64,000 bases of DNA from Lophium mytilinum (taxonomy: Eukaryota > Ascomycota > Dothideomycetes > Mytilinidiales > Mytilinidiaceae). The position numbers and the translations under genes were made by a program. The stretch is taken from positions 192,368 to 256,367 of the forward strand of contig MU004182.1 in the NCBI GenBank assembly GCA_010093605.1, in the 5' to 3' direction. The notes under the pieces are model-generated. The model saw nothing but the letters and a program-made list of their open reading frames with translations, searched no databases and had not been told where the DNA came from. This document shows, piece after piece, positions 34,301-46,300 of the stretch (positions within the stretch are counted from its first letter, which is position 1; the number at the start of each line of letters is the position of its first letter).

Positions 34301-37300
34301 CCAAAGGTGAGCTCGCTGAGAAAAATGAAGACGCGATGGAAGTTCCCGAAGATTGCGATAAGGATCCTGTCGATGGGCTTCCAGAAGACGAAGTTGCACC
34401 GATCGACATTGACGAGCTACTGGATTGACTAGTTGAGCCAGTCAAAGACGAAGAGCCACTTGCAAAGTTGCAAACTGCCGAATCGGTAGTGGGGCTGTCT
34501 GAAGGCGTGCCTGTGGTAGATTTAAGCTGGCACGATTTTGATGTTCTCCCGTAAGATACACCCACACAGTTAGCTGTTTGCTGACACGTGCTGACACAAG
34601 CCTCAAAGCTATTTTTGGTGGAAGCGAATCCAAGATTTCCAGTAGGATAATTAGTGCTGCATCTGATGGTGCATAAGCCACCACCAGGCGGAGAATATGA
34701 CGATCCGTTTGACCCAGGACACAAGCTTGAAGGCGACGAGGCAAGCGGAGATGAGGTCACGGATACTGCGCTCGATGCTCCACTTGAGGCCGAGGAGATA
34801 CCAGGTGAGCTGCTGATTGACGATGGCGTTGATCCAGAAGTGTTCAAAGACGGTGAAATAGAGGTTGTACTTGAAGCCGTAGTTGAGGCTGACGCAGGAG
34901 CCGAATTCATGACTACAGAGCTGGTGACCGATCCAGACGCGAAAGAAGAGACGGAAAGCGGAGATGATGAGGCGCTCGATGTCTGGTTGTTCCAGCTCAC
35001 GCTTGGCTGAGATGTGGACGAACTAGAATCGCTGTTGAGCGTAGATGGAGAGACTCCTGGTCCACCTGTTGAGCTGGATGATGTTCCAGACGTTGTAGCT
35101 GTTATAGACGGGGTGTTGGACGCGGGCGAAATTGACGAGGCTGAACTAGACCCAGAGGAGACGGAGAAAGTACTTGTCGTACTGGACGGGCCTGAATCTA
35201 CGGATGGGCTAGAACCGCTAATAGGCGTGGAAGAAATGCTCTCCCCACTGAATGAGCTAAACAAACCTGATGTCGATGCAAAGAAGCTAACTGAAGTATT
35301 CGAGGTAGTGGATAATGCCGAAAGGGTGGATGGACTGAAGCTGCTACTAAACGGAGGGGAAGAGAATCCAGTCCCGCTGAAGGAGGTGGGTGAGGTTGAA
35401 TTCGCTCCAGGGGAGCTCCACAGAGTACCTGATGAGGCGGAGGGGACAAAAGCTGTGGATGAGCTAGAGCTGCTACTAGTCGGAGAGGATACCCCGGTCC
35501 CACCAAAGGAGCTGGACGAGGACGAAGTCAATGCAGAGGAGCTGGACAAAGTGCTTGACGAGGTGGAGGGGGCAAAAGCTATGGATGAGCTGGAGTTGCT
35601 ACTAGTCGGAAGGGAGACCCCGCTCCCACTAGAGGAACTGGATGAAGCTGGAGGCAATCCGGAGGAGCTAGACGAAGTACTTGATGACGCGGACGTGACT
35701 GAAACTGTGGACGAACTAGAGCTGCTACTAGGCACAGACGAAACCCCCTTCCCGCTAAATGAGCTGAGTGAAGACGATGTCGATCCGGAAGAACTAGACG
35801 AAGTACTTGACGACCCAGACGAGACTGAACTTGTAGATGAGCTAGAGCTGCTACTAGGCGGAGAAGAAACCCCGTTCCCGCTGAACGAGCTGGGCGAAGA
35901 CGAAGTCGATCCGGAGGAGCTTGACAAAGTACCAGATGACGCGGACGGGACTGACATCACAGATGAGCCAGAGCTGCTGGTAAGCAGAGTAGAAGAAACC
36001 CCTTCCCCGTTGAACGAGCTTTGTGAAAGTGAAGATGTTATGGACGAGCTAGAGCTACTGCTAGTGGAAGGAGAAGAAACTCCTTGCCCGCTGAAGGAGC
36101 TTGGCGAGGGCGAAGCTATGGATGAGCTGGAGCTACTGCTAGCCGGAGGAGAAGAAACTCCTGTTCCATTAAAGGAACTGGGTAAAGGTGAAGACGATAG
36201 AGATGAGAATACGCTGGACGGGGACTCCACCGAAGTAAGGTTGGTGGAGCTAGAGCCACCTGAAACAGTACTCGGCGCAGACGAAGAGCCTGAGAATGAT
36301 GAGGGGAAGGACGACAAGTAGGTGGATCCAGATGGCAGCGAGGATGATGAGGATATTGAAGACGTCATCACAGCTATAGATGAGGCATTAGAAATGCTAC
36401 TACTACTCCCTCCCGTCGTGGATGGTGATGTCCCAGAGAGCGATGAGCTTGACGAAGGAGGGTGATAAGCAGCGCACAGTCTTGGGCCGTTGTTCGTGAT
36501 GGATGAGCCGTTCGTAGCCACGTAATAACAAGCTTGCGAGTCCGGATACCATACTGCCTCGTTGCAGCCCTGGGCATTGTCGCATATCTGAACACACTGT
36601 CCAAAAGTTGAGGAGAATGTGGAGCTTGAGCTGCCGAGATATACACCGTTACACAGGATCTCATAGGAATTGCTCCCAGAGAAGACGGTGCTGCCTTCAG
36701 CCTGCCCACAGCACAATGCAATTGATAGGGTCGACGAGGCAGCGCTTGATGATGTGGCTCCCGAAGAAACGTTAGTCATGGCGGTGATGGTCGGTGATGA
36801 GAGCGATGTTGAAGAAGGGACTGTGGTTTCTGTACCCGAGGAAGTGGTTCTACTACTCGTGTCGGAGAGACTATTCGTGCCTGTGGATAACGGTGTTGAA
36901 GCTATAGAAGAGAATTCGCTTGAAGACGAAGCGCTAGCTGAGCTGCTGTTCACTCCAGCGGAGGGTGATACCAAAGACGGCGAAAACGATGTGCTGAAGG
37001 TTGAGTTACTGGGCGGACCGCTGCTCAATGTCCCCGACGGTGATGGCGAAAATGATGATGAAAGCTCGCTCGAGGAGGGGCTTCCAGATGGACTGCTATT
37101 CGGACTACTAGGTGGTGACACGGAGGGAGGCGAAGACACCGCGCTTGAAGATGACGCACTGCTGTTCGATAAGAGAGTTGGCGGTATCGAAATAGGCGAA
37201 GAGAGCATGCTTGAAGATGAGGTACCAATTTGACTGCTATTCCATCCACCAGATGGCGATATTGAGATAGATGAAGAAAACACGCTTGAATCTGAAACAC

Positions 37301-40300
37301 TAGATTGGCTGCTGTTCGATGCGCCAGTTGGCGAAGCCGAGACAGGAGAAGGCAATGCGCTAGAAGATTGACTGCTACTCGATACTCCTGATGGCGATAT
37401 CGGACCCGGAGAAGAGGATGCACTCGAGGTCGAGATTGCAACCGAAAGGGTGGTAGGAATAGTCGTTGGAATTGAAGACGAAAATCCTGACGCGCCACCT
37501 GAAGTCGTCGCAGATACAGAAGCAGGACTGATGCTGCTGGTAATGGAGGAACTGTTTGATCCAGAAGACGATGATGTTGGAGACGGTGAAGAGGCCGCGC
37601 TTGGAGAGATTGCCACCGAGAAGGTAGTAGGAACAGTCGTTGAGATTGACGACGGAGATCCTGACGCACTGTTCGAAGTCGTTGCGGATACAGATGCGGG
37701 ACTGGAGCTGTTACTAATGGAGAGGCTGTTCGTCCATACAGTTGAGGATGCCAGAGGCGACGAGGAGAACGCCGCTGAGGATGTGATGCTTGACGAAGTA
37801 ACAACACTCGGTTGTGTGGGTGTCGAAGAGGAGATTGCCTCGCTGGACAGGTTGCTGGACACTCCAGAAGTTGATGATAGCGATGAGGTGGAGTTCGAGT
37901 ATATACTCTGTGAAAGACTGTCGGTCGTTGAAGTGATGCTCGGCGATGAAAGACCTGCACTCGATCCGGTGCTTGTCAACGAGGAAATTGTGACACTAGT
38001 CGAGCTGCTAGACACTCCAGATGTGAAGGAGCTGCCGGTAATCAGCGCGGTGCTTAAAGATAGACTACCACTAGAAGAAGAGTTCCCTAAGCTATAAGAG
38101 GGATTCGTTCCCGAGACGGTACTGCTGAATGACGAAGATGCGGCAGGTGATTGGCTACTCGACAACGAGGGTGAGCTTCCGGAGGATCCCATAGCTGGGC
38201 TTGATATAGTGCTCAGAGAATAGCTATTGCCAAATGATGAAGACCCGAGCCCCAGTGAACTGCTTGACGATGATGCAGTGGCGTTGGAAAGTGTAAAGCC
38301 TGACGTTATTGGAGAACGCGACTCTGCCGAAGTAGTCACTTCGGATGAATAAGAGGATCCAGAGGAAGTGATGAAGCTCGTGCTAGGAGGTATGGAGCTT
38401 GTTGAAGACGACGGCGCTGGTGAAGTAGATCCAGACAAGTTGAAAGCGGAAGAAAGTATGCTGAACGACCCTGGAGAGCTAGTTGTTGATGCACTCAACG
38501 AAGGCGAGCTAGGGGTTGCCGAGGGGTTGCTAGTGAGGGAGAAGTTGCTGCTCGCTCCGGTCACTAAGAATGAAGAACTCAGCGAAGAATTGCCCGTTGT
38601 AGAAGCTTTAAATGGCGAAGATGTTGGTTGGGAGACGCCGCTAGGGCTGCTGGCAACCGTAAGACTGAGAGTGGATCCAGAAGTAGATGGAGAGAGGCTC
38701 GAGGAAGAATTCAGTAACGCAGAAGAATTCGAGGGAAGACGGTAAGCTGCGCAAAGTCCTTGCACCGTGGCCAACTGGGCGTTTGGCGCGGGAGCCAAGT
38801 GATAACATTCAGAAGGATCTCCACCTGGAACCGCTGCATACCACAATACCTCACTGCAAGTAGCATCACTCTCACAGTCCTGAATACACTCGGTAAACGA
38901 CAGGTCAGTTGAGGAGGCCTCTTCTGAGGCTTGATACCAAGCATCGCAAAGAACTTGATAGGTGCCGCTTCCGGAAGCGACTGTAGATCCACACAGCCCA
39001 GCACACACTGCAGACGATGAAGTAGAAGTAATCGAGCTCGAGGTAGTAGTTGTCTCTGTCAGATCGATAGTCGTGCTTGTGAAAGTCGATGACGAGAGAC
39101 CTGAGCTTGATCCGAGGGCGAAACTTGCCGACGAAGTTGTGGCAGATGAGCTACTGTTTACTGACATTGGTGTGTTTTGACTCGGCGAAAACAACGATGC
39201 AGACATCACCCCGCTACTAGAGCTTGAGATGGTTGGGCTATTGTTGGATGCTGAGAGGCTAGAATCAATCGATGATCCCGAGTAAGACTGGCTCGCAGAA
39301 AGAGTACTGCTGCTGCGTTGTGTTTCGGACTGATTCGAGGATACAGAGCCAGATACGAGGCTACTACTACCACTATCGACTGTACCAGAAGCCGTAGGGA
39401 TGATAGTTTGTGTGCTGTTTAGAAGTGGCGAACTGACCATCGAAGACACAGTAGACATTGGTGATACTACGGCGCTTCCGTTGACAGTGGATGTCGAAGT
39501 GGTTGGAGAGCTCTCTGAACTGTTCAAGAGCGGTGAACTGAATGACGAAATAACACTTGATGATGTCGTTGTCACGCTGCTCTCACTCACGACGACTTCT
39601 GAAGTGACTGAGACACTTTGTGAGCTGCTGGAGAGTGATGAACTTTCTGTCGAAAATACGCTAGACAATGAAGACACCGTGGAACTTTCATTGACAACTG
39701 ATTCTGAAGTAGTCGATGCACTTTGCGTGCTACTCATCGTTGGGGAGGTGGCTAGGAGCATGCTCGAGTTCGTCAATGGTGAAATGACTGTCGAAAACGC
39801 GCTGAACAATGAAGATACTGTGGAACTTTCATTGACAATGGACTCGGAAGTAGTCGATATACTTTGTGTGATATTCATCATCGGGGAGGTCGCTGAGGGC
39901 ATGCTCGAGTTTGTCAATAGTGAACTAATTGCTGGAGACACGCTCGGCGATGGCGATACCACGCTGCTCTCACTTATGGACAGTGCCGACGTAATCGAAA
40001 TATTTTCCGAGCTGCTCAAAAGCAGTGAACTAGATGTTGAAGACACGTTGTTAGATGACGATACTGTAGAACTTTCACTGGCAGCGAATTCTGAAGAGAC
40101 CGAGGAGCTTTGTGTACTCAATGTTGAGGAGCTAGCCAAAGACGCGCTCGAATTCGTCAATGGTGAACTGACTGCTAGAGACATGCTCGGGGATGATGAT
40201 GCCACGCTACTGTCGCTGATGACGGGTGTAGAAGTGAGCGAGATACTTTCCGAATTTGACGGTGTACGCAAACTAGTAACCGAGCTTTCTGAAGAAGAAG

Positions 40301-43300
40301 TCAACGAACGCGAGACCCAGACCGCAGCACATGTTCCAGGAGAGTCGACAGTCACAGAGCCAGAGACAGTAACTTGAATCAGGTAGCAGATTCCTGGTGA
40401 TCCTGGAATGAACCACGCTTCGTTGCAACTGCTAGACTGTTCACATGCGTCTACGCACTCTGAAATTGACTGGGCTGAGTTGTCGGTACTGTACTGCGCC
40501 AGAGCTCCGTATAGGTATCTATCGCAGTATATTTGATAAGTATCTCCTGAGGCGACCAAAGTACTACCATCTGTCACTCCACAGCACGTGACTGGAGATG
40601 GAGTCGAAGAGATTGAGCTATTTGTTGCGCTTTCTGAGAGACTCAATGTGCTGGTGGGAGTTATGGAAATGCCCGGTACTGAGGAGCTAGGTCCAGTCGA
40701 TACGCTTGAAGAGGATGGGCTTGAATAAGGCGTACTGTTGCCAGACTGCGTGACGGATGGAACCGACGAAGGTTCGACCGACGAAGGTTCGACCAACGAA
40801 GGCTCGACCGACGAAGGCTCGACCGACGTAGGTTCGACTGACGACGATTGAGAGGATGATGATGATTGGCTCGGATTCGACGTGGTGCTGTCAGATTGTG
40901 CGTAAGTGGAGGCCGACGAAGATTCAATTGATGACGATTGAGCTGATGACGAGAATTGAATCGAAGTCGACGTTGTGTTTTCAAGCTGTGTGGTAGATGG
41001 AGCGAACGAAAATCCGGTTGAGGACGAAAGTTCGATTGACGACGATAGAGCTGATGAAGATTGATTCCACGAAGTTTGAATCGATGATGATTGAGCCGAT
41101 GAGGATTCAATTGACGGCGAAGCACTTGATTCTCCAGTCGAGGTTGCACTTGATAAAGACGCAAATCCGGACGGCGGCATCACGCTGCCCTCACTAGTTA
41201 CGGATCCTGGAGTAAACGAAGTATCTTCTGAACTGGAAAAGGCAGTAGAGGTGACCGTCAAACTTGCCGAAGAAGACAATGAGCTTGGTAGCCGTGCTGC
41301 TGCACATGAATCAGGGTATTCGAAACTATCAGGATAAGAGTCTATCAGCTGTATATGGTAACAGCTTCCTAGCGGCGATCCGGGGATGAATAGCCCTTCA
41401 TCGCAGGTGCTAACGTCTTCGCATAAACTCAGACAATCTGCGAGTGACGAGGCATCGGTATTGTTGGTCGGCGAGCCGGGTGAGAACAGGTATCTGCCAC
41501 AATAGACCTGATACGTGTCTCCTGTAGACACGAACGTACTGCCTTCTGCTACTCCACAGCATGTTGCTGCATAGGAAGTTGAAGAAGGCAAGCTCTGTGT
41601 TGGGCTTCCTGGGATACTTGCCGACGCGCTTGAAGTCTCAGGACTGCTGGGCTGGAGAGTTGAGTTCGATGATAACGATGAAGGACCAGAAGTAGCATTT
41701 GTTGAGGAAGACGAAGAGGCTGAAGACGTCTCAGAAGGCATTGAACTAGAGATGCTAGCGCTACTAGCCAGGGCTGATGGCTCTGTTGTGGTGGTGGCTG
41801 CTATAGCGGTATTTGATATCGATGTTCCTGGGGAAGCGGAGGTTGATGTGGAGCTCGAGCTACTTTGCGTTTGAGATTGATCGGGGAAACTTGATGCCTC
41901 GGAAGTGGAGTACGAAGAAGATAGCGGTGATGATGGTAGTGAGCTTGCGGCACTAGCTTCGGATGATATCGCAGCGCTCGAATTGCTCGAGAGAGCCATC
42001 GTTGGTTCGGATGACTGGCTTAGACTTTGGGATATTGGTGATGTTGATGACGGGGTGGTCACAGCTAGGACAGAAGAGCTCGAAGTCGCTGTGATGCTCG
42101 AAGTGGCTGAAGACGACGTCAGAGACTGTGATAAAGTCTCCGAAAGTGAACTGGAAAGTGAACCAGTACTCGATGCATCTGAAGATGGCAGGGAGCTCGA
42201 GAAATTATAACCCGTGGATCCCGCCGACGAAGTCACAGACTGTGATAATGATTCCGAAAGAGAAATTGAAAGTGAAGTAGTACTAGATGCGACTGAAGCT
42301 GGTAGGGAGCTCGAGAAATCAGAAGTCGTGAATTCCACCGACGAAGACCGGGATAATGACTCGGAAAGAGTCGTTGAGAGCGGTCCACTGCTTAATCCGA
42401 CTGAAGACGACGAGGTGCTCGAAGAGCTATAGACTGTGGATTCTGTCGACGAAACGGGAAGCCCTTCGCTCGTCGAAGTCGCCACGGACGTCACCGATAT
42501 GACACTTGATAAAGCCGGAGACTTGTACGCCATGCACACATTTGAGTCTGGGTAAGAGTACGCGTCCCCAGTAGATCCGAAGCAAGCCTTATTCGATTGG
42601 AACCAAATTGCATTGTCACAGTAGGAAGAGCCACTACAAGTGCGAATGCAATCTTCGTAGGTGCCGCCGCTACCACTAGACATGTACGATATGTTTGAGC
42701 CGCGGATAGTACCACAACCCTGTTGGTACGTGTCGACACCATCCGTAATAGTCGCACCGTTTGCATAACCGCAGCAAAGGGCGCTGGTGGGAGAGGGCGA
42801 CGGTGTCGATGATCTAGAGTGGTTTGGTCCCACCTGTAGTCCGCCGCATGCATCGGAGTCATAGATCGGAGGGTCGCCAGAGACGGTGGTCAAAAATTGA
42901 CAGTAACCTTGCATTTTGCTTGCGTTGGGCGGATAGTAAGCTACGTCGTTGCAGTTTGTTTGATCGTCGCAAGCGTTCATACAGTCCTCAAATGTGGGCT
43001 CGATATACCATCTCTCGTTCGTGCCTTGGTATTGACCGCACTGGACTTCGTAGATGCTTCCCGCGGAATAGTATGTTGTCCCGTTCGGCCTCCCGCAGCA
43101 GACAGAACCGGTGGGGCTTGCGAATGGAGAAATCAGGCTTGTGGATGAGGAGAGGTTAGGACTTGCGATGGGGGAGCTCGAGACAGTAGTCGAATAGAGG
43201 GTTGGACTTAGGATGGGAGGACTGGAACTGGGGGAGGAGGAGCCAGGGCTCGCAATTAGGGTACTCGATACTGTAGTCGAGGAGATGCTTGTATTGGCAA

Positions 43301-46300
43301 CCAAAGAAATTGGACTGGTAGACGAGGAGAGGTCAGGGCTGGTAATCAAGGAGCTCGAAACTGTAGTCGAAGAGAGGCTTGTATCTGTGACCGGAGCATT
43401 TGAGGTGGTTGACGAGGAGATGTCGGTGCTGGCGATCTCGGACCTTGAATCTGTAGTCGAAGAGAGGCTCGCATCTGTAACCGGNNNNNNNNNNNNNNNN
43501 NNNNNNNNNNNNNNNNNNNNNNNNNNNNNNNNNNNNNNNNNNNNNNNNNNNNNNNNNNNNNNNNNNNNNNNNNNNNNNNNNNNNNNNNNNNNNNNNNNNN
43601 NNNNNNNNNNNNNNNNNNNNNNNNNNNNNNNNNNNNNNNNNNNNNNNNNNNNNNNNNNNNNNNNNNNNNTTGAGGTGGTTGACGAGGAGATGTCGGTGCT
43701 GGCGATCTCGGAACTTGAATCTGTAGTCGACGAGAGGCTTGGGCTTTCAACCAGAGCAGTTGAGGTGGTTGACGGGGAGAGATCAGGGCTGGCGATCTCG
43801 GAACTCGACACTGCGGACGATGTGAGGCCTGGACTTTCGATAGGAGAACTGGTAGAGCTCGTGGACAAGGAAGTAGGGCTCGTGATCAGGGAACTCGAAA
43901 TTGTAGGCGAAGTGAAGCTTAGGCTTGCGATCGAAGAGTCTGAAAATGCCGAGGATGAAAACCCAAGACTGCTAGAACTAGAACTAGCTGTGACGCTCGT
44001 GCCCTGAACTAAGGCATCACAGGTTCCTATCTCAGTCTGAGGAGTTCCTCCAACAGCTCCCTGCTTGAGATAGCAGGTGGAACCGCTGGTATAAGAAACA
44101 TCTGTGCATTCTGAAGTAGTGGCACATCTCGTCATGCAGTCCACGAATGAGCCTCCAAAGCTTGGGTCGCCTAGATTGTTGAATGTTTTAATCACGTCAT
44201 ATTGGACTAGGAAAGTGGTATTCCCCAGAATTAGTGTCGTTGTGTAGTTGGCGATTCCGCCACAGACGGTGGAAGGGGTAGGAGATGGTGATGATGAAAC
44301 CGAGGATGAGCTTGGAGAGGTTGAAGATGGTACTGAGGATCCCGAGGATGAAGATGAGTAACTCGAAGTTGTTTCCGTTTGAAATGATGGCGACGGACTC
44401 GTTGTTAGAGATGTGGTTTGGGAGACGGTCGATGATGCACTTAGATCCAGTGAGCTTGACAATGGGGATGATTGACTGGTCGATACTGATGGCGACGATG
44501 GAGAGTTCGAAGTGCTTTCGGCCTGAGACGATTGGCCGGAGAACAACGTAGTAGTAAAAGTGCTCGAGGGCTCAGAGGAATAAACCGACTCGCTTTGGCT
44601 CGAAGTTATCGAAGATGTTACTGCCGTAGAGCTCTCGCTAGATGCCGATGGAGATACAGTTGGTGTAGTACTTAGAGGGCTCGAAGGCCCAGACAGTACG
44701 GAAGACTCACTAGGGCTGTCGGAGAAATGTGTAGCTGAGGATCCCGAGAGCAGCGATAGTGAGAGCGATGACGATTCGGAGGACAACGAGGGCGATGATA
44801 GAACCGACAACGAGATTGAACCTGTCGTAGCTGCAGTCTCAGAAAAGGAGCTGGTGGCAGTCGTTTCAGAGAGACTACTCGACCCAAGTGTTGACGTCGC
44901 GACTGCAGAGGAAGTCGAGCTAGTCAGACGATACCCAGCACACCAGGGGCCGATGGCCTGCAGTGTCTGTGGGCTTTCGGTCTGATATAGGTAGCAGTAT
45001 GTAGTCCCAACTGAACCGTCACTATCTGGGTAATACGCTATCTCGTCGCAGGTAGAATTCAAGCTACAATTCTGAGCACATTCCGAGAATGTAATACCGG
45101 CAATGTAATCTCCGATCGGATTCCCTGCGTAGTAAAAGCCACAGAAGATTTGATATGTGCTGCTCCCAAAGGCTGTAACGCTGCCGTCTTGCCCACATGC
45201 ACATGTTGCAGGGGACGACGTTGCGGATAGCGATAACGTAGTGCCTGAGGCGGTACCTATAGTACTTGTGATGATGCTGGAATCGGATGGACTAGTCAAA
45301 GACGATGAGGGAGCCGAAGAGGGCGTCGAGGAAGTCGATACGACCGAGGAAGAGCTTGATGGTCCAGCTATGATTACTGCATCGCATGTTCCAGTCTCAG
45401 ACGATGTGGTTCCCAGACTGCCTTTAAGGTAACATATTTGTCCTTCCGTGTACGACAGGTCCACGCAAAGTGCGTTAGTTGCGCAGGCCAACAAACAGTC
45501 GTTGAAGCTCCCATCAAAGATCGGACTACCGAGATTATCATTCGACTTGACAACGTCTGCTTCAATGAGAAATTCCACGCCTTCAACAATTGCGGTAGAA
45601 TAGTTGGCGAAACCGTAACAGCTAATAGATGGGGAGGGACTAGGACTCGATATACCTGACGAACTGCCCATTATTGAGGAGGTGAAATCACCCGACGTAC
45701 TTGCAGATGCCGAAATTGAGGAAGATGTCAGAACCGAAGTAGAGGCAGACGGGCTAGATAACGAAGGCGACGAGAAAGCTGAGAAAGAAGAAGAAGCAGA
45801 TTGGCTACTTGATACGGACGGCGTTTGTGTTGGCATCGGACTTGTACTGAACGACTGTATAACAAGCATAGCATCGCATGTTCCTGCCTCCGATGTCGTA
45901 GATCCAATATCTTGCTTAAGGTAGCATATGCCGCCGTTGGTGTAAGATAAATCAACACAAGCCGGCTGTGATACACAGCTATCGATACACTGAGTGAAGT
46001 TCAGATTATACAACGGGTCGCCGAGATTGTTGTTAGATTTCGTAACATCCTCGGTAATGACGAATGTCAGGCCCGCGCTCGTATATGTTGAGCCGCTGAG
46101 TCCGTAGCAAGAGTTGGACGGCGATGGTACAGGGGATGGCGAAGCCAGAGTCGAGGTTCCGGAGAGTGAGGGAGAAGCTTGTGGGCTTGGGCTTGGGCTT
46201 GGGCTTGGGCTTGGGCTTGGGCTTGGGCTTGGGCTTGGGCTTGGGCTTGGGCTTGGGCTTGGGCTTGGACTTGATGCTGATGGTTCCTGAGAAGAAGATT

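Larger units (their letters stand above)
29680..42785 (-). repeat. Widely spaced PAN-like modules 27-36
   Basis: Modules begin near 42780, 41560, 40590, 39010, 36718, 34730, 33427, 31473, 30530 and 29930. Most are type B (CCG..EG....YQVYC...C..A.) and more divergent than the dense array. Linkers between them reach 1.3-2 kb (450-650 residues) of almost pure Ser/Thr/Pro/Ala. Confidence 0.8.

Noticed and set aside
35014-36321. 435-codon plus-strand open frame rich in Leu/Glu/Asp (and similar ones at 33430-34428, 31606-32550 and 39400-40377)
   Set aside because: These are antisense to the Ser/Thr-rich linkers of the giant gene. Ser codons AGC, TCG, AGT and TCA read in reverse as Ala/Arg/Thr/Ter-poor codons, giving long acidic frames without introns, domains or a sensible start.
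46183-46266. Interstitial telomere repeat
   Set aside because: The unit is GGGCTT, not GGGTTA. It keeps the Ser-Pro frame and sits inside a coding linker.
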